Shown here: piece by piece, positions 21,131 to 29,952 of the stretch
Layout of the letters: every line of letters starts with the position of its first letter
How positions within the stretch are numbered: position 1 is the first letter of the stretch
Assembly: GCA_947648215.1 (NCBI GenBank)
Contig: CANSMW010000006.1
Location: 41,340 to 105,339 of the forward strand
Length of the DNA stretch: 64,000 bases
Direction: 5' to 3'
DNA from: an uncultured Clostridium sp.
Lineage (GTDB): Bacteria; Bacillota; Clostridia; TANB77; CAG-508
The notes under the pieces: generated by a model
Told to the model about the DNA's origin: nothing
The model's input: only the letters and a program-made list of their open reading frames with translations
Database searches by the model: none
Position numbers and translations under genes: made by a program

Positions 21131-21616
21131 TTAACTTTCAAAGTAAAATGCTAATCTTGAATTTTCTCTAATTAATTTTTCTTCAAAATTATTATTTGTA
21201 AAATCTTTTATAATCTTTCTCCAAAATTTCTGAGCCATTTCATTTTTTATTAATGTTCTAACTTCCCATTTTCCTTTATATAACTCAAACATCTTATTTG
21301 CCATAAATGTACCTGCTCCCATTTTTCTATACTTATTAAGGACAAAAAATTCAGCTATTTCATTCATATTTTCTTCATTATATCTATGTAAAACAAAACC
21401 TGCTAACTTATTATTATGTTTTAATATATATGGATGTCTATTTTCATTTTGCCAATATCTTTCAACATATTTATTCATTACATATAATCCAGAATCTAAC
21501 ATTGTAAATGTCGCAGTTTCATCTTCAAAAAAACTAAGTTCATATGTATATAATTGCATTAAATTATATATTATACTTTTATCCTTTTCTTCAACTCTTA
21601 CTAATTCAAATTCCAT
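21131..21616 (-). CDS. GNAT-family N-acetyltransferase
   Basis: A 161-residue protein with the GNAT core: FVLNKYRKMGAGTFMANKMF is motif A with the acetyl-CoA-binding R-x-x-G-x-G/A pattern, followed by EVRTLIKNEMAQKFWRKII. Substrate unknown. GGAAGAG precedes the ATG; it is the last gene of a compact cargo cluster (21131-24333) with gaps of 3 to 40 bases. Confidence 0.85.
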   Translation of the reverse strand: MEFELVRVEEKDKSIIYNLMQLYTYELSFFEDETATFTMLDSGLYVMNKYVERYWQNENRHPYILKHNNKLAGFVLHRYNEENMNEIAEFFVLNKYRKMGAGTFMANKMFELYKGKWEVRTLIKNEMAQKFWRKIIKDFTNNNFEEKLIRENSRLAFYFES

Positions 21617-21629
21617 TTCTCTTCCACCT

Positions 21630-22223
21630 TTATTTCAAAATTTCCTTTATATCTTCAATATTATTGAATAATATTCCCTTTAATCCAATATCATTAGCAC
21701 TTGTTATATTTCTTTTAGTATCATCTATTAAAATTGATTTCTCTATATCTAAATTATATTTCTCAATTAACTTTTGATAAATTTCAACATTAGGCTTACT
21801 TATATTTTCAAAGCAAGAAAATACTCCTCCATCTGCTACTTGTATTATTTCAAAACTATCCTTAATATAATTATAAGTGTCTTCTGTTATATTTGAACAC
21901 AAATATATTTTATATTCTTTTTGTTTTAAAAATTTATAATATTCTATCATTTCTTGTTTTTGTGATAGCATATATTTTAAATTGTTTTTGCTAAGTATCT
22001 GTTCTATTTCATTTTTATATTTTAGATTTTCTTTAATCAAATATTCTATTAATTCACTATTAGTTATAAATCCATTTAAGCAATCTTTCCATTTTTGATT
22101 ATGAAAAATTATATCATTTAGTTCTTTTCTTTTACCATCTTCTATATTTAGTTTGTCTAAATATGTTTTTGGATTGTAGTCAAGTAACACTCCACCTATA
22201 TCAAATATTATATTTCTTATCAT
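21630..22223 (-). CDS. HAD-superfamily hydrolase (subfamily IA)
   Basis: A 197-residue haloacid-dehalogenase-type phosphatase. Motif I is FDIGGVLLD with nucleophile Asp8 (the +2 Asp is Gly, as in several YihX-like members), motif II is LCSN, the Lys is in KPNVEIY, and motif IV is ILIDDTKRN. A helical cap lies at about 20-95. The likely role is a small-molecule phosphatase. It ends 13 bases before the GNAT gene. Confidence 0.85.
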   Translation of the reverse strand: MIRNIIFDIGGVLLDYNPKTYLDKLNIEDGKRKELNDIIFHNQKWKDCLNGFITNSELIEYLIKENLKYKNEIEQILSKNNLKYMLSQKQEMIEYYKFLKQKEYKIYLCSNITEDTYNYIKDSFEIIQVADGGVFSCFENISKPNVEIYQKLIEKYNLDIEKSILIDDTKRNITSANDIGLKGILFNNIEDIKEILK

Positions 22224-22259
22224 ACACTTGCTCTCTTTCTTATTTTTTTAATAATATAA

Positions 22260-22730
22260 CTATTCATTATCTTTTAATTTGTATTCAACATCTAAAATGT
22301 TTTCTTTTTCATCTACTTGAATATACATTTTAAAGTTATATTTATCATCAACTAATCCTTTTATAAAAAATCTATTTAAAATCATTATATTAGACAATAT
22401 TTTTTCTTTTTGTAATAATTCATTAATTTCCATCCATTCTGATGTATTCTCTTCAAATTCTTGTGGCTCACCTTCACTTTCATTTGTAATAAATACATCA
22501 AAATCAAATATTCTATTAGGATATTCAATTATCATATTTCCTTTATATTTTAAATTTTTAACTTTTAATCCAGTTTCTTCAGGATTTTCACCTTCTTCAA
22601 TTTTCCACCAGGTATATCATAATATCCTTCTTTTTTATTTCCTTGATTGTATTTAGTAACTACTACTATTATCTTTTATTAAATAGCATCTTACTGCTTT
22701 TCTTATTGGTTTATCCACTTTCACTCTTTT
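22260..22730 (-). pseudogene. Nudix hydrolase, degraded
   Basis: Pieces of a Nudix protein are readable in different frames: KPIRKAVRCYLIK, VVVTKYNQGNKKEGYYDIPG, then EEGENPEETGLKVKNLKYKG and an open 91-codon C-terminal part (22260-22535). Several indels separate them, and the Nudix box is missing its central REUxEE part through a short deletion between NPEE and TG. The enzyme cannot be functional. None of the breaks is at CGG, so this is ordinary decay and a useful contrast to the CGG-broken genes. Confidence 0.7.
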
Positions 22731-23307
22731 ATCCTCCATATCTATTAATAAGCAACTCTCTAAAATATTCTGCAGGATATATATAATCCCTTTTACCATT
22801 TATAACTTTTGAAGACAAATATTTCCAGTTAAAGTCTCTATTAATTTCTACTGACTTCAATATATTCTTATCTATATACTCATAAAATCTATATCCATCA
22901 TCTGTATATACTGTTTGATTATGATTGAGTGATGATATTATGCTTTTATTTACTAATCTAGAAAAAGCACATACCGGATATTCATCATAAAATTTTTTTA
23001 AAATTCTTTTCATCTTCAAATCTTTACTATAGATTTCATTTAAATACATAGCGATTCCATTTGCAATATCACCGATTTCTTCATTTTTTATATCGAATAA
23101 AAATATTGCTAACTTACTTGCAAAATTTATAGCTTGTATACATTTTCTACCATCAAAATAAAATAATTTTAATCCCCATTCTAATAATTCATCTCCTGAT
23201 TGCTCTTCAATTACTTTATTTGCAATTATATTATTAAATGTAGATAATTCATCTGGCATTGGTATATTCAATTCTTTTATTGTTTGTTTGGTTGCATATA
23301 ATATCAT
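22729..23307 (-). CDS. DUF6933-like protein
   Basis: A 192-residue protein starting MILYATKQTIKELNI, with WGLKLFYFDGRKCIQAINFASKLAIFLF, similar in layout to DUF6933 proteins, whose function is unknown. No membrane segments. It ends near the Nudix relic and begins one base from the end of the nucleotidase gene, so it is translated as part of the same cluster. Confidence 0.6.
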   Translation of the reverse strand: MILYATKQTIKELNIPMPDELSTFNNIIANKVIEEQSGDELLEWGLKLFYFDGRKCIQAINFASKLAIFLFDIKNEEIGDIANGIAMYLNEIYSKDLKMKRILKKFYDEYPVCAFSRLVNKSIISSLNHNQTVYTDDGYRFYEYIDKNILKSVEINRDFNWKYLSSKVINGKRDYIYPAEYFRELLINRYGG

Positions 23308-23309
23308 AT

Positions 23310-23873
23310 CTAAACTCCGTTTTCTTTTATCTTTTCATATATATCTTTCCAACTATCAACTCTATATAAATTTGTTTTATCGTTTATATTGCTTTCACTA
23401 TTAAATAATATGGTTTTAATTCCTAATTCATTAACTTTATTGCAATTTGCAATAGAATCATCTATAAATAAATCTATCTTCTCAATTTTACAAGCCTTTG
23501 CTTTATCAAAATCACAAATTAATTTATCATAGTGAATATTGTTGTTTTTTAATTCTTCAATAGTAGTTTTATATTCATCAGTATATAAAGTTTTATCTCT
23601 TGCTGTAATAACTATTATTTCATGCCCTAACTCCTTAATTTTATCAATATACTCTGCGACTTTTCGCTTAAAAGGTGTACTAGGAATAACTTTATCATAA
23701 TATTTCTTTGCAAATTGGAGTTCTCGCTCTTTCATTTTCTTTGGTAAATTACTATATGAAATATTATTATCTTTCAAATATTTTATATCTATTTCAAAAA
23801 ATTCTGCTATATATGGCATTAAATAATCAAAAGTATCTGCCATCGTATCATCTATATCTATTCCTATTTTCAA
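23310..23873 (-). CDS. 5'-nucleotidase-like HAD hydrolase (NT5C type)
   Basis: A 187-residue HAD enzyme. Motif I is IGIDIDDTMADTF with two catalytic Asp residues (DxDxT), motif II VITARD, and motif IV DLFIDDSIANC. The arrangement matches bacterial relatives of 5'(3')-deoxyribonucleotidases (PF06941). It probably dephosphorylates nucleotides or similar. The last codons contain AAC GGA, an out-of-frame CGG, with no break. Confidence 0.82.
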   Translation of the reverse strand: MKIGIDIDDTMADTFDYLMPYIAEFFEIDIKYLKDNNISYSNLPKKMKERELQFAKKYYDKVIPSTPFKRKVAEYIDKIKELGHEIIVITARDKTLYTDEYKTTIEELKNNNIHYDKLICDFDKAKACKIEKIDLFIDDSIANCNKVNELGIKTILFNSESNINDKTNLYRVDSWKDIYEKIKENGV

Positions 23874-23898
23874 TTAATTACATTCTCCTTACTTTTTA

Positions 23899-24333
23899 TT
23901 ATATTTGTTTTACAAATGCTTTATCTCTATTTTCATCATATCCTAGTTTTCTATATAATTCATGTGCACATTTTCTATGAAAGCCACTAAATAGCCATAT
24001 TCTTGATATATCTTCTTGTTTTGCTATTTCTTCAGCTTTATTCATCAGTTTTGTTGCAATTCCTAATCTTCTATATTCTTCTCTTATTGCTAAATCCCAT
24101 ATAGTTGCATCTTTTCCTGATGGCAATGTTAAAATATTTAAAGTTACTGTTCCTACTAAATTATCATTTATATAATATCCTAATACATGAATATCTTTAT
24201 TATCTTTAGATATTTTATATAAATTTTGCATTTTCTCATAGCTTATATTATTATTAAAAACATCTTTTAATATTTGTTTTAATTGTTCTAAATCTTTTTC
24301 CTCTATACTACTTACTATTTTATCTCTTTTCAT
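23899..24333 (-). CDS. GNAT-family N-acetyltransferase
   Basis: A 144-residue GNAT: VGTVTLNILTLPSGKDATIWDLAI, then RRLGIATKLMNKAEEIA (acetyl-CoA-binding motif A) and ISRIWLFSGFHRKCAHELYRKLGY (motif B). First gene of the cargo cluster. GTAGGAGTAAGG precedes the ATG. Confidence 0.87.
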   Translation of the reverse strand: MKRDKIVSSIEEKDLEQLKQILKDVFNNNISYEKMQNLYKISKDNKDIHVLGYYINDNLVGTVTLNILTLPSGKDATIWDLAIREEYRRLGIATKLMNKAEEIAKQEDISRIWLFSGFHRKCAHELYRKLGYDENRDKAFVKQI

Positions 24334-24445
24334 TCCTTACTCCTACTTTAAACAGTTATATTTTTTTATCTTTCTTCCTAATTTATATCACAAATCAACA
24401 ATTTTTCATAGTATTTTGCCAATATTTACAAAACATATTTATCCT

Positions 24446-24562
24446 TACATTTGCTTAATTGATCCAAAATCTCCAATAGAAATAATGTCAAGAGCGAACA
24501 AAGTGAGTTTATTTACTCTTGATATTATTTTTATTGGAGATTAAAATTGATATGCAAATGTA
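24446..24562. repeat. Long imperfect inverted repeat (MITE-like hairpin)
   Basis: Outer arms TACATTTGC / GCAAATGTA, inner arms AATCTCCAATA / TATTGGAGATT-like, then AATAATgTCAAGAG / CTCTTGATATTATT, around a loop of about 20 bases. Nearly the whole 117 bases can form one hairpin. It could be a miniature transposable element or a site linked to element integration. Confidence 0.6.
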
Positions 24563-24594
24563 TAGGACGATTTTTCTCATTTTTTCGTCCTATG
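24561..24594. repeat. Hairpin ATAGGACGA / TCGTCCTAT
   Basis: A 9-bp perfect stem directly adjoining the long inverted repeat. A further CGTCCTATA copy near 24625 makes a small repeat cluster. Confidence 0.5.
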
Positions 24595-24988
24595 AATTTT
24601 TATAAGCCGAATTTCATTAAATTTCCGTCCTATAAAAAATAGACATCAGCACATATCTACTAACCAACACAACCTATACCTGTTATGCTTACCAGAGACA
24701 CAATTTCAAATTTTCTAGTATTTCAAACATTTTGCTCGATTTTGTAAAATTTCATTTATGTGTTTCCACTTACCACTTAAGCAACCACTTTAACTTTCAC
24801 ACCTAAGTTTTGATGCTTTTCCTTTCCAAATCTACCTTTTTCCTCAAAAGTTATAATCTCTGAAACTATATCAAAATCAAGTATTACATGTCTTGTTTTA
24901 GTTGTAGCACCGCTACACATTCCACATGTGTGGTGTGGGGCTGAATGTAAGGTAGTCTTAATATGGAGTAAGTGTTGTTGTAAGGTTA

Positions 24989-26800
24989 CTAATTTTCATT
25001 ACTCATATCACATTCTACCCTAACTCTAACCTTTTTTATTACTTTCTTTTTAAAGTTTCCCTCTTTATCTCTATCGTATGCTATAAAATTTTGTTGGTCT
25101 ATAAAATCTAATAACACTATATTTTTATAATCTTGTGTTAATTTGTTTCGTTCCACTATATGCTCTTTTGAAACATCTTTTTCTTTCTTAAACATATTTG
25201 AACGAGTTTTTACAATAAATCTTAACATATATGGGTCTGCTCTGCCACTTTCATTATACCCTCCAACAATAATATAGTCAACAAGTGTGTCAAAGACATC
25301 TATATCAAATTCTTCCATAATAGCATTAGTGTCAAAAACTTTTTTTAATTTCTTTATGCCTCTTTCTATGCTGTTGTCATCTTCCATATTTGCTTGAATT
25401 TCCATTATTTTAGTGTCTACTTCTTTTATTTTTAATAAACACTCATCTTTCTTTTCTGTATAAGTATCTTTTGTAATTGTTCCATCTAGCATATAATCTA
25501 ATAACTTATTGCATTTATTTTTTAATTCTTCTTTTTGTGTTTCTAGTTTCTTTATATTATCTTTTGGAGAATTGCTTTTCATTACACTTGATATATTATT
25601 TAGGAAATTGTCTACTAATAATTTGTTATCATTACATAGTAGTTTATATGCGTCTATAAATGACTTTTCTAATACATCTGCTCTCATTATTTTACATTTA
25701 TTACAAAACTCTTTTCCTAGTTTACTTGCTGTTTGACATAGCCAAGCAGGTTTTGGATTTGCTGTTGTATATAGACTTCTTCTTGTAAAGGTACTTCCAC
25801 AAAATCCACATCTAATTCTATTACTCATTGGGTATTTTCTTCCTACATTTCCAACTTTCCTACTTGCTGACCTTCCTCCGTTTCTTTCTTTCATTATTTG
25901 TTGTACTTTTTCAAATGTTTCTTCGTCTATTATTGCCTCGTGATGATTAGAAATATAGTATTGGTCTTCTTCTCCCATATTAGATAATCTTTTATGACTA
26001 ATTGGGTCTATTGTGAATGTTTTTCCTTGTAGTACATCTCCTTTGTATTTTTCATTTTTTAATATTTTTCTTACTGTTGTTTCGCACCACACATCTTTTC
26101 CCTTTGGTGTTTTTATTCCCAGTTTAGTTAATTGTCTTGATATACTTTCTGCTCCAAATCCCTCTAAATATTTTTCATAAATTAGTCTAACAATTTCTGC
26201 CTCTTGTTCATTTATAGTTAAAGTATTATCTTCTGGATTATAAGTATAGCCTAAACAACCACCAAATCCAATTAGTTCTCCTCGTTCCTTTTTCATTTTT
26301 AGTCCTAATTTTACGTGTGTAGATGTGTTTTCGCTTTCTTGTTGTGCTACTGAACTTAATATTGTTAATAGTAATTCTCCTGACATTTCTAATGTATTTA
26401 TTCCTTCTTCTTCAAAAAATACAGCTACATTATGCTCTTTTAACATTCTCACATATTTTAGTGTATCTACTGTATTTCTTGCAAATCTTGATATTGATTT
26501 TGTCATTATCATATCAAATTTATCATCTAAAGCATCCTGTATCATCTTCATAAAGTCATTTCTTTTATAGTCTAATGTACCAGAAATTGCCTCATCTGCA
26601 TAAATTTCTATATACCTCCATTCTGGATTAGAGGTTATTTTTTCTTTGTAATATGCTTTTTGCGATTCATAACTGTTTTTTTGGTCTTCATCATCTGTGC
26701 TTACTCTACAATATGCTGTTACTCTTAATCCTGTTGTAACCTTTAAACCAGTTGTACGATTTATTCGTCCATCGACTTTTTTTATTAAAGTTACATTCAT
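24989..26800 (-). CDS. Large serine recombinase (site-specific integrase)
   Basis: A 603-residue large serine recombinase. The resolvase domain has catalytic Ser34 in YCRVSTDDEDQ and the SKSISRFARNTVD block. A recombinase domain (IYEKYLEGFGAESISRQL, KYKGDVLQGKT) follows, then a zinc ribbon (RCGFCGS ... FCNKCK) and a coiled coil (about 400-470). All parts are intact. These enzymes integrate and excise ICEs, IMEs and phages. It is most likely the integrase of the mobilizable element to its right. The N-terminus contains a duplicated TTGLKVTTGLRVT stretch. Confidence 0.93.
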   Translation of the reverse strand: MNVTLIKKVDGRINRTTGLKVTTGLRVTAYCRVSTDDEDQKNSYESQKAYYKEKITSNPEWRYIEIYADEAISGTLDYKRNDFMKMIQDALDDKFDMIMTKSISRFARNTVDTLKYVRMLKEHNVAVFFEEEGINTLEMSGELLLTILSSVAQQESENTSTHVKLGLKMKKERGELIGFGGCLGYTYNPEDNTLTINEQEAEIVRLIYEKYLEGFGAESISRQLTKLGIKTPKGKDVWCETTVRKILKNEKYKGDVLQGKTFTIDPISHKRLSNMGEEDQYYISNHHEAIIDEETFEKVQQIMKERNGGRSASRKVGNVGRKYPMSNRIRCGFCGSTFTRRSLYTTANPKPAWLCQTASKLGKEFCNKCKIMRADVLEKSFIDAYKLLCNDNKLLVDNFLNNISSVMKSNSPKDNIKKLETQKEELKNKCNKLLDYMLDGTITKDTYTEKKDECLLKIKEVDTKIMEIQANMEDDNSIERGIKKLKKVFDTNAIMEEFDIDVFDTLVDYIIVGGYNESGRADPYMLRFIVKTRSNMFKKEKDVSKEHIVERNKLTQDYKNIVLLDFIDQQNFIAYDRDKEGNFKKKVIKKVRVRVECDMSNEN

Positions 26801-26858
26801 TCATACCTCCTTTTCCAATTTTTAACCACTAACACATTATATTTTTATCTTCTTATTT

Positions 26859-27032
26859 TCAAATGTGTGAATTTTTGTTTATTTTAGCTTTTGTTGATTT
26901 ATATACTATTTCATCTATTTTATTATTATTTTTTAAATGATTTAATGCTCTTAATTGTAGTGTATATTGGAGTAATTTTTTGTCTACTTTTTCACTGTTA
27001 TTTGTTAAAATTTTCTCAATCAATGTTACCAT
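26859..27032 (-). CDS. Small helical protein before the recombinase, 57 aa
   Basis: Reads MVTLIEKILTNNSEKVDKKL and ends KINKNSHI. AGAGGAG lies directly before the ATG at 27032; a TTG at 27023 would have better spacing. Short helical ORFs in this position next to serine recombinases often act as recombination directionality or regulatory factors. That role is an inference. Confidence 0.5.
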   Translation of the reverse strand: MVTLIEKILTNNSEKVDKKLLQYTLQLRALNHLKNNNKIDEIVYKSTKAKINKNSHI

Positions 27033-27059
27033 CTCCTCTTAAGTAATTGATAAAAACAC

Positions 27060-27300
27060 TACCATTTTAACTTTTGTTGATAGTTATTGGTATATTTTCT
27101 CTTTATACCTTTTCCTATAATTCATTAGACAGATGTTTTGCTTACATCTCATAGGATTTTCACCTACCTGCTCCACAGGCTTGTACTCACTGCGTGGGAC
27201 GCTTTTAACGCTCGTTCTATGACTATACAAAAGTTTCTTTCCTCTTACACTTATCTTCGCCTTATTAGTTGCAAACTAATATTTTAAGTAATAGAAACTA
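27060..27300 (-). ncRNA. Candidate structured RNA / leader
   Basis: Non-coding and less A/T-rich than its surroundings. On the minus strand it has consecutive stems GCGT-ccc-ACGC (27193-27203), CCTG-tggag-CAGG (27168-27180), and AGATGT-aagcaaa-ACATCT (27132-27150) inside CCTAT/ATAGG (27114-27156). It lies upstream of the recombinase operon. I cannot match it to a known class. Confidence 0.4.
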
Positions 27301-27372
27301 TTACTAGCTCAAGTAATCAAAGGACTGTATCTAATGAATTGCTATTCAATTTTCAATGTTCCTTAAATTTTC

Positions 27373-27620
27373 GAGATTTTCCCTCTCATATATAACAGCG
27401 TTTGAAAATTAAAAAGGTTATGTTTTTTTCAAAAAAAATTTTATTTTTATATATGTGATTTTTAATCTCTTACTTATAACAGCGATTGAAAAATGAAAAA
27501 CTTAACCTTTTTAAAAAAAAATTTTATTTTTTTGAAGTTTTTATATATGAGATTTCTCTCTTATCTATAACAGCGATTGAGAAATGAAAAATGGGACATT
27601 TTTAAAAAAATTTTTAATGA
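27373..27620. repeat. Three tandem repeats of 82-94 bp
   Basis: Units start at 27373, 27455 and 27549. Each has GAGATTT / GTGATTT, then TATAACAGCGATTGA or TATAACAGCGTTTGA (the best conserved core), then an A-rich stretch and a T-rich stretch. The spacing is too long and the unit too degenerate for CRISPR. They may be binding sites for an element-encoded protein, or repeated small transcription units. Confidence 0.7.
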
Positions 27621-27649
27621 AAATTTAGATTTAAAATATAATTAGACAC

Positions 27650-27687
27650 AAAAAAGAGATACTAACTTGTTTTTAATATCTCTTTTT
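27650..27687. terminator. Bidirectional terminator
   Basis: AAAAAGAGATA and TATCTCTTTTT arms with a 15-base loop, located after the alpha/beta hydrolase gene and before the tandem repeats. Confidence 0.7.
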
Positions 27688-27742
27688 GTTATATTTTATT
27701 TTTTATATAATCTTTATGATAATCCTCTCTATAACTTGTAAT

Positions 27743-28483
27743 TTAGCGAACTAATCTCTTTACTCTCTCAACATAATCATCTGCATGATTTATGCTAATA
27801 TCCCCATGATAATATCCTTGTAGTATATCAAGTTCACTATTTGGTATTAAATTAGCAATTTTAGTTGCCGATTTTTTCATAATAGGTCTTTCTTTGCTTC
27901 CAACCAATACAAGAACTTTTGCTCTAGTATGTGATAAAGTATCTTTTACTTCATAACTAGAATTTGACTTCATAAAAGCAATTAAATTATTTTTTGTAAT
28001 TTTACAAGTATCTTCATAATACATATCAAACAAACTGTTTTTAAGTTTTAAACTTTTAAACTGTAGTTTTGAAAACCATTTTTTACTTATTAAACAATAT
28101 GATAAATTAAATGTTGGCTCTATCATTCTATAAGTAAAATTCATAGGAATTGCCAAAGCACTTTCAACAATAGCATATTCACATATATTGGGATTTTTAG
28201 ATAGTATTTCTAACAATATTTGTCCTCCTAATGATAATCCTCCAATTAGTTTTACTTTTCCATTATAATTATCATTTATAAAATTTATTATTTCTAAAGC
28301 ATTACTTTCAATGGAAGTAAAATTTGTATCACTATTCGAATGTCCGTCTAGTATAGGAACAACTATGTGAAATTCATCTTCAAGCAATCCTATTTCATCT
28401 ATATAATTCCACCAAGAAAGACCACCACCATGCAATAAAATTATAATATCATTATTCTTTGATCCATATTCTTTATATTCCAT
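27743..28483 (-). CDS. Alpha/beta hydrolase
   Basis: A 246-residue alpha/beta hydrolase. The oxyanion HGGG motif (LLHGGGLSWWNY) is at about 17-28 and the nucleophile elbow is GGLSLGG with Ser near residue 85. An acid lies in the VLVGSKERPIM region and the terminal His in GYYHGD. No signal peptide. Substrate unknown; it is cargo of the mobile element, next to an acyltransferase gene. Confidence 0.85.
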   Translation of the reverse strand: MEYKEYGSKNNDIIILLHGGGLSWWNYIDEIGLLEDEFHIVVPILDGHSNSDTNFTSIESNALEIINFINDNYNGKVKLIGGLSLGGQILLEILSKNPNICEYAIVESALAIPMNFTYRMIEPTFNLSYCLISKKWFSKLQFKSLKLKNSLFDMYYEDTCKITKNNLIAFMKSNSSYEVKDTLSHTRAKVLVLVGSKERPIMKKSATKIANLIPNSELDILQGYYHGDISINHADDYVERVKRLVR

Positions 28484-28510
28484 CTTACACCTCTAAATTG
28501 TAAGTTTTTA

Positions 28511-29065
28511 TTATAATTGTTTTATTACTTTACAAGGATTTCCGACTGCTACAACATTTGATGGTATATCTTTATTTACAACACTTCCTGCACCTATTAT
28601 AGTATTATCTCCAATAGTTACCCCTGGAAGTACAATAACATTTCCACCAATCCATACATTATTTCCTACTTTTATTGGTTTTGCATATTCTAATCCTTTA
28701 TTTCTTCTTTCTGCATCTAGTGGATGCCCTGCTGTATAAAAGCTACAATTTGGTGCAATAAAAACATTATCTCCAAATTGAACTTTATTTCCATCCAATA
28801 TAATTAAGTTATGATTAGCATAAAAGTTTTCTCCAATTTCTATATTGTATCCATAATCACACATAAAAGGTTGTTCAATAGTAAAGACATTTCCCGTCTT
28901 TCCAAAAATTTCTTTTATAATATTTTCTTTTTCTTCATTGTTTGATGGTCTTAATTGGTTATAATCATAACATTTATCTTTTGCCAAATATCTTTCTTTT
29001 ATTAGATTTTCATTATAGTTAGCATCATATAATTCTCCTGCTAACATTTTTTCTTTTTCAGTCAT
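28511..29065 (-). CDS. Maltose/galactoside O-acetyltransferase-like hexapeptide protein
   Basis: A 184-residue left-handed beta-helix acetyltransferase (MAA/LacA type): N-terminal MTEKEKMLAGELYDAN, catalytic His in FYTAGHPLD, and the hexapeptide repeats VWIGGNVIVLPGVTIGDNTIIGAGSVV. It transfers acetyl from acetyl-CoA to sugars as a trimer. An upstream in-frame ATG exists, but GAGGAGG nine bases before the ATG at 29065 decides the start. The ribosome site lies in the end of the small ORF upstream. Confidence 0.92.
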   Translation of the reverse strand: MTEKEKMLAGELYDANYNENLIKERYLAKDKCYDYNQLRPSNNEEKENIIKEIFGKTGNVFTIEQPFMCDYGYNIEIGENFYANHNLIILDGNKVQFGDNVFIAPNCSFYTAGHPLDAERRNKGLEYAKPIKVGNNVWIGGNVIVLPGVTIGDNTIIGAGSVVNKDIPSNVVAVGNPCKVIKQL

Positions 29066-29069
29066 AATA

Positions 29070-29249
29070 TTATTCCTCCTCGATAGATTCAATTTTCATA
29101 ATAATATCGTATGCAGTAGAACAGTCTTCTTTTGATAGTTTTGTTTCATTAACAAGGTATTCTATCGCTTCATCTTTATTAGAAAAATCTTTTAATATAT
29201 TTTTTACTTCTTTAAATTTTTCAATAACTTTGGTTACTTCATTATTCAT
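29070..29249 (-). CDS. Small acidic helical protein, 59 aa
   Basis: Begins MNNEVTKVIEKFKEVKN and ends IMKIESIEEE. Its last codons GAG GAG GAA form the ribosome site of the acetyltransferase, so the two are translationally coupled. No family recognised. Confidence 0.6.
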   Translation of the reverse strand: MNNEVTKVIEKFKEVKNILKDFSNKDEAIEYLVNETKLSKEDCSTAYDIIMKIESIEEE

Positions 29250-29333
29250 AATTTCATCTCACTTTCACATTACTATTTCATCTCAATGATAACTTACTAT
29301 TATTTTAAGTAACTACAAACATGTAATTTGTAA

Positions 29334-29852
29334 TTATCTATGACCTATATAATTTAATATTTTAGTTGTTAATGGTTTGAATATTAAATACATAATATAT
29401 CCAATACTTCCACCTACGACATTAGTTATTAAATCCGTTATATCTGCTGACCTAAAACCATTTATTAAAGGCTGTAATAATTCTATTCCTAGACTTAATA
29501 AGAAGGTATAAAAAACAACTTTTAATAGTCTAGCATTTTCTTTTTTTACTAAAGGCATTAAAAAGCCAAAAGGAATTGTCATTATCACATTTAATCCTAC
29601 TTGTCTAACGAAGTCACCTCTGCCATTTAAAACATCAATAAATGGAACTAAATTTATTGAATCGTATGGGTGATTAAATATAAATGGTAAAGATGTTATT
29701 ATAGGCATTAAAGTAAAATACAATACAAAAGATAAGTATATATACATTAAAGTATTTACAAACAGTACATCTCTACCTTTTTCTTTCCATTTCTTATAAA
29801 ATTTCAAAAAATATATTATTATTAAAACCACAAAATCTACTAACTCTTTCAT
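29334..29852 (-). CDS. VanZ-like membrane protein
   Basis: A 172-residue protein with four or five membrane segments. The VanZ pattern is visible: LVPFIDVLNG, then NVIMTIPFGFLMPLV, IELLQP and RSADITDLITNVVGGSIGY. VanZ proteins confer low-level teicoplanin resistance in some contexts, but most chromosomal members have no proven role. Confidence 0.88.
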   Translation of the reverse strand: MKELVDFVVLIIIYFLKFYKKWKEKGRDVLFVNTLMYIYLSFVLYFTLMPIITSLPFIFNHPYDSINLVPFIDVLNGRGDFVRQVGLNVIMTIPFGFLMPLVKKENARLLKVVFYTFLLSLGIELLQPLINGFRSADITDLITNVVGGSIGYIMYLIFKPLTTKILNYIGHR

Positions 29853-29952
29853 ATTTTTAATCTCACTTTCAAATTACTATCTGTTGGGATAATTATATCA
29901 GTTTTTCATTATAAAAACAATACATATAAAAAACAAGAGATATTTCTACCTC

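Larger units (their letters stand above)
24334..24988. other. 655-base non-coding region with inverted repeats
   Basis: No gene is visible. It contains the long inverted repeat at 24446-24562 and the hairpin at 24561-24594, each listed separately, plus a further CCGTCCTATA copy near 24624. A small hairpin (CACATtccACATGTG) near 24918 lies just downstream of the recombinase gene. Confidence 0.6.

Noticed and set aside
27373..27620. CRISPR array
   Set aside because: Only three degenerate units of 82-94 bases, no uniform repeat and spacer lengths, and no cas genes nearby.
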